A stretch of 64,000 bases of DNA from NCBI RefSeq assembly GCF_016653315.1, contig NZ_NHSH01000066.1:1-64000 (forward strand), given 5' to 3'. The stretch's first letter is position 1. Every line of letters starts with the position of its first letter. This DNA comes from Halochromatium roseum. GTDB taxonomy: Bacteria; Pseudomonadota; Gammaproteobacteria; Chromatiales; Chromatiaceae. The position numbers and the translations under genes are program-made. Shown here one piece after another: positions 48,649-56,551 of the stretch. The notes beneath the pieces are model-generated. The model did not search any database, was not told where the DNA came from, and worked only from the letters and a program-made list of their open reading frames with translations.

Positions 48649-49665
48649 ATGATCGCACCCATCCACAACGCGTCGGTCGAGCGGGCGAACGACGCCGCCA
48701 GCCATCAGCTCCGGCTGTCGGTCGAGGATATGATCGTGCTGGTTGGCCTTGAGGCCATGCAGTTCCAGCAAGGCAAGATTCGCAGCCAGTACCAGCACAT
48801 TGCCAATCAGCAGGCCTTCATGAAGAACCTGCAAAAGGCAGTCAATGCCGCGGCCCATACCAAGACGGGGCGACTGGACAAAATCGTTTTTGATTACACT
48901 GATCCAGTGACCGGTAAGACTCAGAAGATGGATCTCAAAACCTTCATGGAGCGCTTTGGCATCGATACCCCCAAGACGGAGTATCACGGCATCGTCAAGT
49001 TCATCAAGGCTGTGATCGACGGCATTGGCAAATTGATGGGAAAGGCGGTCGAATTCGTCAAGAAGAATTATCCCGATTTGGTCGATACGCTCAATCGAAT
49101 CGGAAAATCGATTAATAAAGTGGTTGACTCTATTGCCAACATTTTCAAAGCGATTGATAAGAATATCGGCGAGTTTATGAAAACAGATGTTGGCAAGGCC
49201 TTGGCTTTTTCAGCTGCCTTTGTGGGTGCTGGTGCTGCAGCCTTATTGGCGCTTGGCGCTTTTTTGCCTGCGGAACTCTCAATTTTGGCTGTCATGGGCA
49301 TTGGGATTGGGTTATTGGCTATCGCGAAATCGGCCGACATCAAGCTCGAGGACTTCGATCTCTACAAGCTTTTCAAAGGCGTGGTTGGGGAAGTGGCTGA
49401 TTTTGGTGAAAAGCTCTGGGCGTTTTTGAAAGAAAACCTGCAGGAGATCCTTGAGAACTGGACGGAATCACTCGATGAAAACCAATGGCAGGCTGTCGAA
49501 AATAACCTGAAATTGAGTTCGGACAGCGCCAACTCGATGGCGCAACAGGATCATCTCCGACTCTCAAATGCGCTCAACGAATACAATGAGCTGACGCAAA
49601 TGGTCAGCAACAATCTCAACAAGATGACACAAATGAACATGAATGTGATCGGCAACATGCGTTGA
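48649..49665 (+). CDS. Large EspA/SseB-like secreted protein with inserted hydrophobic domain
   Basis: 338 residues. The first 65 (SVEDMIVLVGLEAMQFQQGKI...) and the last 75 (...LTQMVSNNLNKMTQMNMNVIGNMR) match the two downstream 173-residue EspA/SseB-like proteins. Between them lies an insert with amphipathic helices (115-175) and a hydrophobic hairpin (about 184-226). The bases 49080-49620 are visibly AT-richer than neighbours. It could be a needle-tip or filament component joined to a translocator-like membrane domain. It holds the position of lcrG/lcrV. RBS GAGGA upstream of ATG. Confidence 0.7.
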   Translation: MIAPIHNASVERANDAASHQLRLSVEDMIVLVGLEAMQFQQGKIRSQYQHIANQQAFMKNLQKAVNAAAHTKTGRLDKIVFDYTDPVTGKTQKMDLKTFMERFGIDTPKTEYHGIVKFIKAVIDGIGKLMGKAVEFVKKNYPDLVDTLNRIGKSINKVVDSIANIFKAIDKNIGEFMKTDVGKALAFSAAFVGAGAAALLALGAFLPAELSILAVMGIGIGLLAIAKSADIKLEDFDLYKLFKGVVGEVADFGEKLWAFLKENLQEILENWTESLDENQWQAVENNLKLSSDSANSMAQQDHLRLSNALNEYNELTQMVSNNLNKMTQMNMNVIGNMR

Positions 49666-49701
49666 CGCCCTGACACCTAAAGAGCCAGCAGGAGATCGCT
49701 T

Positions 49702-50445
49702 ATGCATACAGATGACAGGGCAAAGCCCGGATTGAATCCTGAAGAGGTTAAAAAAAGCGCCGAACACTATTTCGGCCCGGATGGCATCACGCTCGATGCG
49801 ATCAAACGCTTCCTCGCGGATTCGGGGTCACCACCACTGCCCGATGTTGGCAAGCTGCTGCAGCTCGCGATCGATCTCCCTCATAGTGAAGAACTTGGAA
49901 AAGGCTGGGAGCGTTTACTGAACAGCGATGACCTTGGAGCCCTGATTGACGACCCCAAAGCATGCACCGACAAACACGGAATCGATTCGGATGTGATCAA
50001 GAGCCGTCTGGAGGCGTTTCAGCGCCGTCTTGACGACATGGGGCCGATCCAATTTCCCGACCCATCGATGATCGCTCAGTTACTGCTGACAATGGCCGAT
50101 CATCTGACTGACAACATGAAAGAGACACCGAAGATGACTGATCTTGCCGAGACGATCCAACGCAATGAAGACCTCATTGGTCAAAACGAAGCGCTGTTGA
50201 GTCAGACGGACCGCCTGTTGTCGGAGCACAGTCAACTGCTCGAACAGCACGGCCTCACGCCCGAGGCGGTGCGACGCTTCATCGAGAGTGACGCTGTGTC
50301 GCCGGAGGATCGCGAGCACATTCGTCAGGAACTCGCCAAGGCCCAGGAGGAAATGACCGCGCGCGAGGCCCAGATCGAAACCGAGCAGGCGCTCAATGCC
50401 AAAACTAGTTACACCAAGAAACCCAAGATGCGGTCTATGGTGTGA
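49702..50445 (+). CDS. Hypothetical protein in the T3SS translocator locus
   Basis: 247 residues, RBS AGGAG before ATG 49702. Not recognised. It is mainly helical, with a predicted coiled coil at about 145-240 (IQRNEDLIGQNEALLSQTD, REHIRQELAKAQEEMTARE) and a basic C-terminus KKPKMRSMV. No membrane segment. Lying between two EspA/SseB-like genes, it may be a chaperone, a secreted partner or a regulator (LcrG position). A 49-bp copy of its 3' end recurs at 51054. Confidence 0.7.
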   Translation: MHTDDRAKPGLNPEEVKKSAEHYFGPDGITLDAIKRFLADSGSPPLPDVGKLLQLAIDLPHSEELGKGWERLLNSDDLGALIDDPKACTDKHGIDSDVIKSRLEAFQRRLDDMGPIQFPDPSMIAQLLLTMADHLTDNMKETPKMTDLAETIQRNEDLIGQNEALLSQTDRLLSEHSQLLEQHGLTPEAVRRFIESDAVSPEDREHIRQELAKAQEEMTAREAQIETEQALNAKTSYTKKPKMRSMV

Positions 50446-50488
50446 GGTGATGCCAATTTCAATGTGCTGCTAGACCAGGAGCAATACC

Positions 50489-51010
50489 ATGTCCGACATA
50501 CAGGGTACGAGTCGCCTTGGGGCAATGGCCGGCGCAGAATTACCGAAACCTCAGATGAGTCTCTCCGAGATCCTGCTGATGATCGGTATCGAGGCCATGA
50601 ATGCCAACGACGACCGCATTCGCTTGGCCTACGCCAAGGTGCAGCAGAACAACAAAGATCTTCAGGAGCTCAACAAGGTCATGGCCTACCTGGCCGCGCA
50701 CAAGGATCAGGATATGTGGGAAAACGCCGACATTGGCGATGGACGTAAGCTCGGCGATGTGCTCAAAAAGTTCGGAATCTCCTATCAGACTCGTGAGAGT
50801 AACGGAAAGCCCTTCATCAGCAAGGATGATTTCAAAAAGATCGAGACCGCCGTCAAGGGGGCGTCGGATGCCCTCGGCGGCACCAATCAGATCGACATGA
50901 TGAAGCTGCAATCGACACTCAATAAACAGAACGAAATGTCACAGATGGTCAGCAACAACATGAGCAAGCTTAATCAGATGGCGATGTCAGTCATTGGCAA
51001 CATGCGATAA
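50489..51010 (+). CDS. EspA/SseB-like type III secreted filament/tip protein, copy 1
   Basis: 173 residues from ATG with AGGAG eight bases upstream. Layout as in SseB/EspA: an N-terminal helix SEILLMIGIEAMNANDDRI and a coiled coil (AYAKVQQNNKDLQELNKVMA), a variable middle with the GKPFISKDDFKKIETAVKGA segment (compare SseB's GKLDKGGLQAIKAAL), and a C-terminal heptad helix ending SKLNQMAMSVIGNMR. These filament proteins extend the needle in SPI-2 and LEE systems. The link is by pattern and has not been confirmed by a search. Confidence 0.72.
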   Translation: MSDIQGTSRLGAMAGAELPKPQMSLSEILLMIGIEAMNANDDRIRLAYAKVQQNNKDLQELNKVMAYLAAHKDQDMWENADIGDGRKLGDVLKKFGISYQTRESNGKPFISKDDFKKIETAVKGASDALGGTNQIDMMKLQSTLNKQNEMSQMVSNNMSKLNQMAMSVIGNMR

Positions 51011-51053
51011 GCTTGACACGAACCTTTTGTTGTTGGTGTTTTAGGTGCTCGGC

Positions 51054-51102
51054 GCCAAAACTGGTCATGCCAAGAAACCCAAGATGCGGTCTATGGTGTG
51101 AG
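51054..51102 (+). repeat. Duplicated 3' end of the 49702-50445 gene
   Basis: Bases 51054-51102 copy bases 50398-50446 (the last codons and stop of the upstream hypothetical gene) at an offset of 656 bp with few differences. Because the following gene is a paralog of the one after the original, the segment marks a tandem duplication of a unit of about 655 bp. Confidence 0.93.
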
Positions 51103-51143
51103 CGGGTTCAACTTCTTTTTACCTCGAAATGAGGGTCAATGAC

Positions 51144-51665
51144 ATGTCCGATGTACAGGGTATGAGTGGTGTTGGGGCGCTTGCCGGTGCGGAATTACCG
51201 CAGCCGCGGATGAGTATCTCCGAGATCCTGCTGATGATCGGCATCGCGGCGATGGATGCCAACGATGACCGCATTCGCCTGGCCTACGCCAAGGTGCAGC
51301 AGAACAACAAGGATCTTCAGGAGCTCAACAAGGCGATGGCCTATCTGGCCGCGCACAAGGATAAGGATCTCAATAAAGGCGATGTCATTGATCCGAGTGC
51401 CAAACCTCCACTTACATTAGGTGATGTGCTGGATAAATTCGGCGTCTCATATTCGGCGACTGACGGCAAGATCGGCAAGGATCAGTTCGCCAAGATCGAG
51501 ACCGCCGTCAAGGGCGCGTCCGATGCCCTCGGCGGCACCAACCAGATCGACATGATGAAGCTGCAATCGACGCTCAATAAACAGAACGAGATGTCGCAGA
51601 TGGTCAGCAACAACATGAGTAAGCTCAATCAGATGACGATGTCGATCATTGGCAACATGCGGTGA
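51144..51665 (+). CDS. EspA/SseB-like type III secreted filament/tip protein, copy 2
   Basis: 173 residues from ATG 51144, with GAGGG upstream. ATG 51129 is possible. It is nearly identical to copy 1 in the N-terminal coiled coil and the C-terminal 60 residues (ETAVKGASDALGGTN...), but the middle differs (DLNKGDVIDPSAKPPLTLG versus DMWENADIGDGRKLG). A conserved frame with a divergent centre, probably the exposed surface, suggests selection for antigenic or receptor variation. Ends NQMTMSIIGNMR. Confidence 0.72.
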   Translation: MSDVQGMSGVGALAGAELPQPRMSISEILLMIGIAAMDANDDRIRLAYAKVQQNNKDLQELNKAMAYLAAHKDKDLNKGDVIDPSAKPPLTLGDVLDKFGVSYSATDGKIGKDQFAKIETAVKGASDALGGTNQIDMMKLQSTLNKQNEMSQMVSNNMSKLNQMTMSIIGNMR

Positions 51666-51737
51666 GCCGCGCTCGCCCGCCAGTGTGCGGCGGGAGCCTG
51701 TCCCGAGCCTTCAATCCCGATTCCATGGAGACGCCTG

Positions 51738-52265
51738 ATGTCCGCATCGCCGGAAGAACTGACCGATTCGCTGGTATCCGAGGTCAGTGAAGACGATCTG
51801 GCCCAGATCACGGCCGATTTCATCAAGAATGGCAAGACCCTGCGTGAACTCAAAGGCGTCAACCGCGACGAACTGGAGGCGGTCTATCAGGTCGCCTATC
51901 AGGTGTATTCCGGCGGCGACTATGAAAAGGCGCGCAAGCTCTTCGAGTTTCTCTGCTTCTTCGATCACCTTGAGCGCAAATACTGGCTTGGCCTGGGCGG
52001 TTGCCGCCAGATGCTCAAAGCGTATGAGCCGGCCATCGAGGCCTATAGCCTGGCCATGCTGCTCGATTCCAACGATCCGCTGCCGCCCTTCCACGCCGCT
52101 GAGTGCCACATCGCCCTCGGCCACCGCGACGCGGCCATCAGCGGCCTGACCGCCGCGCTGGAATGGTCGACGGAGGGTTCCGAGCATCAGGCACTGCGCG
52201 AGCGGGCCAAGGCGTTACGCGCGATCCTGGACGAGTCCGCGCCCGCCGCGGCCGAGGAGGGCTGA
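51738..52265 (+). CDS. Translocator chaperone of the LcrH/SycD family
   Basis: 175 residues. A class II chaperone with about three TPRs (ELEAVYQVAYQVYSGGDYEKARKLFEFLCFFD, KYWLGLGGCRQMLKAYEPAIEAYSLAMLLD, PPFHAAECHIALGHRDAAISGL). The family start (EDDLAQITADFIKNGKTLRELKGV) is typical. It should hold the translocators SctE and SctB encoded next, in the lcrH-yopB-yopD order. Stop is 3 bp before sctE. Confidence 0.95.
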   Translation: MSASPEELTDSLVSEVSEDDLAQITADFIKNGKTLRELKGVNRDELEAVYQVAYQVYSGGDYEKARKLFEFLCFFDHLERKYWLGLGGCRQMLKAYEPAIEAYSLAMLLDSNDPLPPFHAAECHIALGHRDAAISGLTAALEWSTEGSEHQALRERAKALRAILDESAPAAAEEG

Positions 52266-52268
52266 GTC

Positions 52269-53207
52269 ATGTCGATTCCACCGGATGTCGCCCAGCGTTT
52301 GTTCGATGCCGGTTATGTGCCCGAGCCGACGGCATTGCCGCCGGCCGCCGCGCCAGCGGAGGGGGCGCGAGTCAGCGTGCCGCCGCCGGTCAGGGACAGC
52401 GCCGCGGCGGGGGCCGCGCCGCCGCTGCCGCCGCCGCCCAAGATGAGCATCGAGGATCTGACGCTCGCCCTGACCGCGCTGGGCGCCAAGATCGCCGAGA
52501 CCCGCCAGCAGACCTCGATCACCGAGATCAAGGGCAACATGGCCAAGCAGACCGCCGAGAACAAGGCGCGCCTGGCCAAGATCGAGGAATCGGCCAAGAA
52601 GGCCGATGAGGCCAAGAAGAGCGGGGTGTGGGGCAAGGTGTTCGGCTGGGTCGCGACGATCGCGGCGACCATCGCGGCGGTCGCGCTCTCGATCACCGGC
52701 GTCGGCGCCCTGGTGGGCGCGGCGCTGATCGCGGCCGCCGTGATCGGATTGACGATGCAGGTCGTCAACGAGATTCCGGCGGCCAAGGAGTGGATGGCCA
52801 ATCATTCGGCGTTCGGCTGGATCATGATGGGCGTGCAGGTCGCGCTGTCCGTGTGCACCCTCGGCGCGGGGCTGGCGGGTGCGCTCAAGACAGCGACGGA
52901 TGTCGCCTGGAAGAGCGCCGTGGCCATGACCGGTAAGGTCGCCAATCTTCTGGGCGGCACGGCCACGGTTGGCGGCGGCGCTTCGGGTGTCGCCACCGCC
53001 ATACTGAACCATGAGGCATCCGGCGCTCAGGTCGATGCCAAAGCCATCGAGGCGGAACTCCAGAAATTGCAGGGGCTGCTGGACGAGGAGATGGCGCGTC
53101 TGAAAAAGATGATGGAAGAAGCCGAGGAATCGGTGTCCATGTGCATGAGCATCATGAGTGGCGCCAGTCAGGCCAAGCAGAACGTCATCGCCAAGATGGC
53201 GGTGTAA
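52269..53207 (+). CDS. sctE: Type III translocon protein SctE (YopB-like)
   Basis: 312 residues. A Pro/Ala-rich N-terminus and an amphipathic coiled coil (about 75-118) precede two hydrophobic segments, about 125-165 and 182-206, the two-span layout of the major translocator. The C-terminal helix (EAELQKLQGLLDEEMARLKKMMEEAEES) follows. It should insert in the target membrane and form the pore with SctB. Called by topology and place between the chaperone and SctB. Sequence similarity to YopB is weak by eye. Confidence 0.87.
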   Translation: MSIPPDVAQRLFDAGYVPEPTALPPAAAPAEGARVSVPPPVRDSAAAGAAPPLPPPPKMSIEDLTLALTALGAKIAETRQQTSITEIKGNMAKQTAENKARLAKIEESAKKADEAKKSGVWGKVFGWVATIAATIAAVALSITGVGALVGAALIAAAVIGLTMQVVNEIPAAKEWMANHSAFGWIMMGVQVALSVCTLGAGLAGALKTATDVAWKSAVAMTGKVANLLGGTATVGGGASGVATAILNHEASGAQVDAKAIEAELQKLQGLLDEEMARLKKMMEEAEESVSMCMSIMSGASQAKQNVIAKMAV

Positions 53208-53235
53208 CGGACGGGGCGATTCGGAGGGTTGTAGC

Positions 53236-54042
53236 ATGTCGAATACGATCGACGGTCAGGCCGGCTTCATTCCGGCATCCATGCCGGAGACGAGCGCCTT
53301 CGCGGTGGAGACAGACGCGGCGGACGCGGCCCGCGCCGCCTCTGGATTGAACGCCACGCCGACGCGCATCGAGCGCATGGCGACGGATGCCGTGTCGTCT
53401 GGTCAGGCGGCGGCGCCCGAACTGCCGCCCCCCGGCGAGCCAGATCGGCAGGCGATGCAGGGCGCGGCCGACCGCGTCAGGCATCTGTCCGAGGAGGGTA
53501 TGCTGGATGTCTTCGAGGTGATGGCGGAGTTCTACAAACTGACCCAGACGATGCGCGAATCATCCAAGCAGGCCGCGCACGCCGAAATGGAACGTCAGGT
53601 CGCGGAGATTCATCTCCAGGCCGATGAAATGCACAACGCGGCGGTGAACAATCTGGTGGCGGGGATCGTTTCCGGTGCCATGCAAATGGCCGCAGGCGCC
53701 ATGCAGTTCGCTGGTGGCGTGAAATCGTTAAAGCTCACTGGTGGCGAGCAATCGATCAAGCTGGCGGAGACGCAAGCCAATGCCATGATGATGGCGTTTC
53801 GTGGCGCTGCGGAGGGTTTATCGGGAATGGGCAAGGGAATCGAAACCAATTTTCAATATGCCGCTGCCGCAAACCAGGTGGCCGTGAAGGATCACGAGGC
53901 CGAGGCGACCAGGGCCGCCGGCGAACGCGACGAGATGATGCAGTTTAAGAACAAGATGGAAGAAAACATGCGCGCCACGCTGGACGCGCTGCGACAGGTC
54001 ATCCAGAGCCGCGAGCAGATGATCTCCAAGATCTTTGCTTGA
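53236..54042 (+). CDS. sctB: Type III translocon protein SctB (YopD-like)
   Basis: 268 residues from ATG 53236 with GGAGGG seven bases upstream. An amphipathic region (85-135) is followed by one hydrophobic stretch (about 138-162, NNLVAGIVSGAMQMAAGAMQ), then a helical C-terminus ending in a coiled coil (LRQVIQSREQMISKIFA), the minor translocator layout. It completes the sctE-sctB pair. The identity is inferred from topology and position. Confidence 0.86.
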   Translation: MSNTIDGQAGFIPASMPETSAFAVETDAADAARAASGLNATPTRIERMATDAVSSGQAAAPELPPPGEPDRQAMQGAADRVRHLSEEGMLDVFEVMAEFYKLTQTMRESSKQAAHAEMERQVAEIHLQADEMHNAAVNNLVAGIVSGAMQMAAGAMQFAGGVKSLKLTGGEQSIKLAETQANAMMMAFRGAAEGLSGMGKGIETNFQYAAAANQVAVKDHEAEATRAAGERDEMMQFKNKMEENMRATLDALRQVIQSREQMISKIFA

Positions 54043-54071
54043 TTGACCCAAACTCTTTCTGGAGGATTTCA

Positions 54072-56030
54072 ATGAGCGTCCCTGTTGGACAGATGCGTGT
54101 CAATCTGCATAACGCTGTCAATGACATGGCGGGCGTCAATGTCGGCGTAGGTCGGTTCGGCGCGCGCCAGGTCGCGCTTGGCGAGGCCCAGCCGCCGCGC
54201 GCGCCCGACGCGCCCAAGGGATTCGGGGGCTGGTTGAAGCACTATGCCGCCCGAGCGATCAACTTCGTCGTTGGTTGGACGGGTTTTCGGGCTGCCTCGC
54301 GGCAGGCGATCGCCCACGAACGTATCGACTATCAGGTCCGCGCGGGCATCGCGGCCCTGACCCGGGATCCGCCCGATCTGGCGACCGCGCACGCCAAGCT
54401 GGATATGGATGCCCTGGGCAAATTGTTGACCCCCGACATGCATGGCGATGCGGTGCTAGAGCATCTGTTTCAGCAGTTGAGCGACATGACGACGGCTCAA
54501 TTCGGTAAGCTCGGCGAGGCGCTGGCCCTGGCCGCGCAGGGCCCGGAGCCGAATCGATCGGCGCTCAGGCTGCTTGAGCAGATGCGCCAAAAAGTGCTCG
54601 CGCACGATCTGGCCGATACGCTCGATCGAAAGAACCAGTCGCTCCCGGACAAGCGGAGCGCGTGCCGCGAACTGATGGGTGCCTTGGGCCAGCCGGGCTG
54701 GGATGCCCTGGACCCACGGATCAAGACGGCGCTGAGCGAACGCTTGGCCTTCGTCAGCCATGACGGTCAGACCCAGGTCATCGCGCCGCCACAACTCCGG
54801 ATTCACAACCCGAGCGCCGAGCAGTCGCGTCTGTTGAATAGGCTCGTGGACGAATCCAGCACGCCGGCTCAGAAGCTGGAGAGCCTGAGCCGGATCGCAC
54901 CGAGCCTTGGGAATCGGGACACCGGCTCCCTGGCGGTCGACACCTTGCGCGGCAAGCTCGGCGCCATATCCGGCGGACAACTTCAGGTGCTGGCCCATGC
55001 GCTGGACAGTGCGGATATCCGCGGTCTGTATGGCGAGATGGCGCGCGTCCTCGACGGCGGACTAGAGGGCCCCGTCGGTGGCAATCTGATCCTGACGCTG
55101 CGCACGATCGACACCCTGCGCATGGAGGTTGCCACCGAATGCAACCGCCGTAAATTGGCGCATCCGCTGGGTGAGCGACTGATGCCTGATGCTCCGCCTG
55201 AAAGAGCGGAGAAATATGCGGATCCGATCAATCGCATGGTCGACACCATGAACATTGGACAGGCGAAATACCATGATCGCCTGGGCCATGGAGCGATTCC
55301 GCGCGAACTGACGAACGCATGGCTCGGTCGCCTGGGGATAGACGACGCGCAAGCTCAGCAAATCAAAACAACAGATCCCTTTGCACCGATCCCGAACCAA
55401 TTCACTCGGAACGCACAGATCGACCCGACCACGCGACAATCGATTGGCGTCTGCGAGCAGTTCTGGAAGGAGATCGGCAGTTACCCGATCGTCCTCAATG
55501 GCCAGAAGCTGATCGATCCGAGCGAATTCAAAACGCTGGATGACAGCGCCAAGGACGCGCGTCGCATGGCGGTCATTGACCGCATGAAGAAGTTCGTCGA
55601 TGACACCCCTGAGCTATCCTCGGAGCTACGCAAGGAAAAACTCTTTCAGTTATCACAGTTGTTGACGCAGGGTATCGCTAAATCCAACAGCTTGGGCGAT
55701 GTGATGACCACGCCACAGAACTATGGTCTGGAAGATGTCCGCAGGCTCCAATTGGCCGGTGAGCATGAATACGTGACCCAGGATCGCTTCGTCATCGGGC
55801 GCGGCGGCGATGGCACGATTCAGGTGGGCGTGGAAAACCGCTTGCCGTTTGCCAGTCTACAGACGCAACCGTCCCGGGATTCCTCAAAGCCGTCACGTAC
55901 CATCCCGGTCGATCCTCTCCAGAGCCATGTCACGATCCACACCGACATCAGGCTGCCCAATGCCGGCGGGCCGCCGACGCTCACCCGTCTCGACGCGGAC
56001 TTGCAGATCAAGCAGCGCCCGCTGACCTGA
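54072..56030 (+). CDS. Candidate type III secreted effector (unknown function)
   Basis: 652 residues from ATG 54072, with GGAGG just upstream. Not recognised. The protein is largely helical with no signal peptide and no clear membrane segment. A hydrophobic WLKHYAARAINFVVGWTGF lies at about 48-65, near the N-terminus where chaperone binding would fall. It begins MSVPVGQMRVNL, similar to the second candidate effector (MSTTAVQMRAGF). A CesT-type chaperone gene follows 19 bp downstream. Position after the translocators supports a secreted role. An alternative is a structural or accessory protein. Confidence 0.65.
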   Translation: MSVPVGQMRVNLHNAVNDMAGVNVGVGRFGARQVALGEAQPPRAPDAPKGFGGWLKHYAARAINFVVGWTGFRAASRQAIAHERIDYQVRAGIAALTRDPPDLATAHAKLDMDALGKLLTPDMHGDAVLEHLFQQLSDMTTAQFGKLGEALALAAQGPEPNRSALRLLEQMRQKVLAHDLADTLDRKNQSLPDKRSACRELMGALGQPGWDALDPRIKTALSERLAFVSHDGQTQVIAPPQLRIHNPSAEQSRLLNRLVDESSTPAQKLESLSRIAPSLGNRDTGSLAVDTLRGKLGAISGGQLQVLAHALDSADIRGLYGEMARVLDGGLEGPVGGNLILTLRTIDTLRMEVATECNRRKLAHPLGERLMPDAPPERAEKYADPINRMVDTMNIGQAKYHDRLGHGAIPRELTNAWLGRLGIDDAQAQQIKTTDPFAPIPNQFTRNAQIDPTTRQSIGVCEQFWKEIGSYPIVLNGQKLIDPSEFKTLDDSAKDARRMAVIDRMKKFVDDTPELSSELRKEKLFQLSQLLTQGIAKSNSLGDVMTTPQNYGLEDVRRLQLAGEHEYVTQDRFVIGRGGDGTIQVGVENRLPFASLQTQPSRDSSKPSRTIPVDPLQSHVTIHTDIRLPNAGGPPTLTRLDADLQIKQRPLT

Positions 56031-56049
56031 ACACAACGGAGCACCGATC

Positions 56050-56496
56050 ATGAACGCCCAAGATCTGATCGCCCAACTGGCGCGGGAAACCGGCCTGTCC
56101 GATCTGCGACTCAATGACAAAGGCTGCGCCCGTGTCATCTTCGACCAGACCATCGCCATCGACATGGAGCACCTGGCCGACGACAACCGTCTGGTGCTCT
56201 ATGCGGTGCTGGGGCATCCGGCGGGGGACCGCGCCAGCGTCATGGAACGTCTGCTGCAAGCCAATTATTTCGGCAGCGGCACCGGCGGCGCGGCCTTCGC
56301 GCTGGATCCCTGGAAGAACGACATCCTGCTCATCCGTACCCTGGAACTGGAGGGCTGCGACTGGACCGCCTTCTCCGCCGCGCTCGACAGTCTCGTCGCG
56401 CATGTCGAGCGCTGGCAGGCCGAGCTGTCCACCACGCCGACGCCGGAGACCGCCGGCGCGCCAGCGGCGGGCGAGCCGATGCTGATGCGGGTCTGA
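56050..56496 (+). CDS. CesT-family type III chaperone (first of four)
   Basis: 148 residues with the class I chaperone pattern: an N-terminal helix (LIAQLARETGLSDLRLNDKG), a beta-sheet (CARVIFDQTIAIDMEHLADDNRLVLYAVLG), MERLLQANYFGSGTGGAAFALDP, and a final helix. Lying directly after the 652-residue candidate effector, it is its likely chaperone, and it precedes the second candidate. Recognised by the CesT/Tir chaperone layout. Confidence 0.88.
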   Translation: MNAQDLIAQLARETGLSDLRLNDKGCARVIFDQTIAIDMEHLADDNRLVLYAVLGHPAGDRASVMERLLQANYFGSGTGGAAFALDPWKNDILLIRTLELEGCDWTAFSAALDSLVAHVERWQAELSTTPTPETAGAPAAGEPMLMRV

Positions 56497-56551
56497 TCCG
56501 ACAGAACGGCGCCATCAGGCGCCATCCGATGCAGAACAGGAAGGTGCCGAT

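Noticed and set aside
52215-53237. 340-codon open frame on the minus strand
   Set aside because: Antisense to sctE, with His/Arg-rich composition and no motif.
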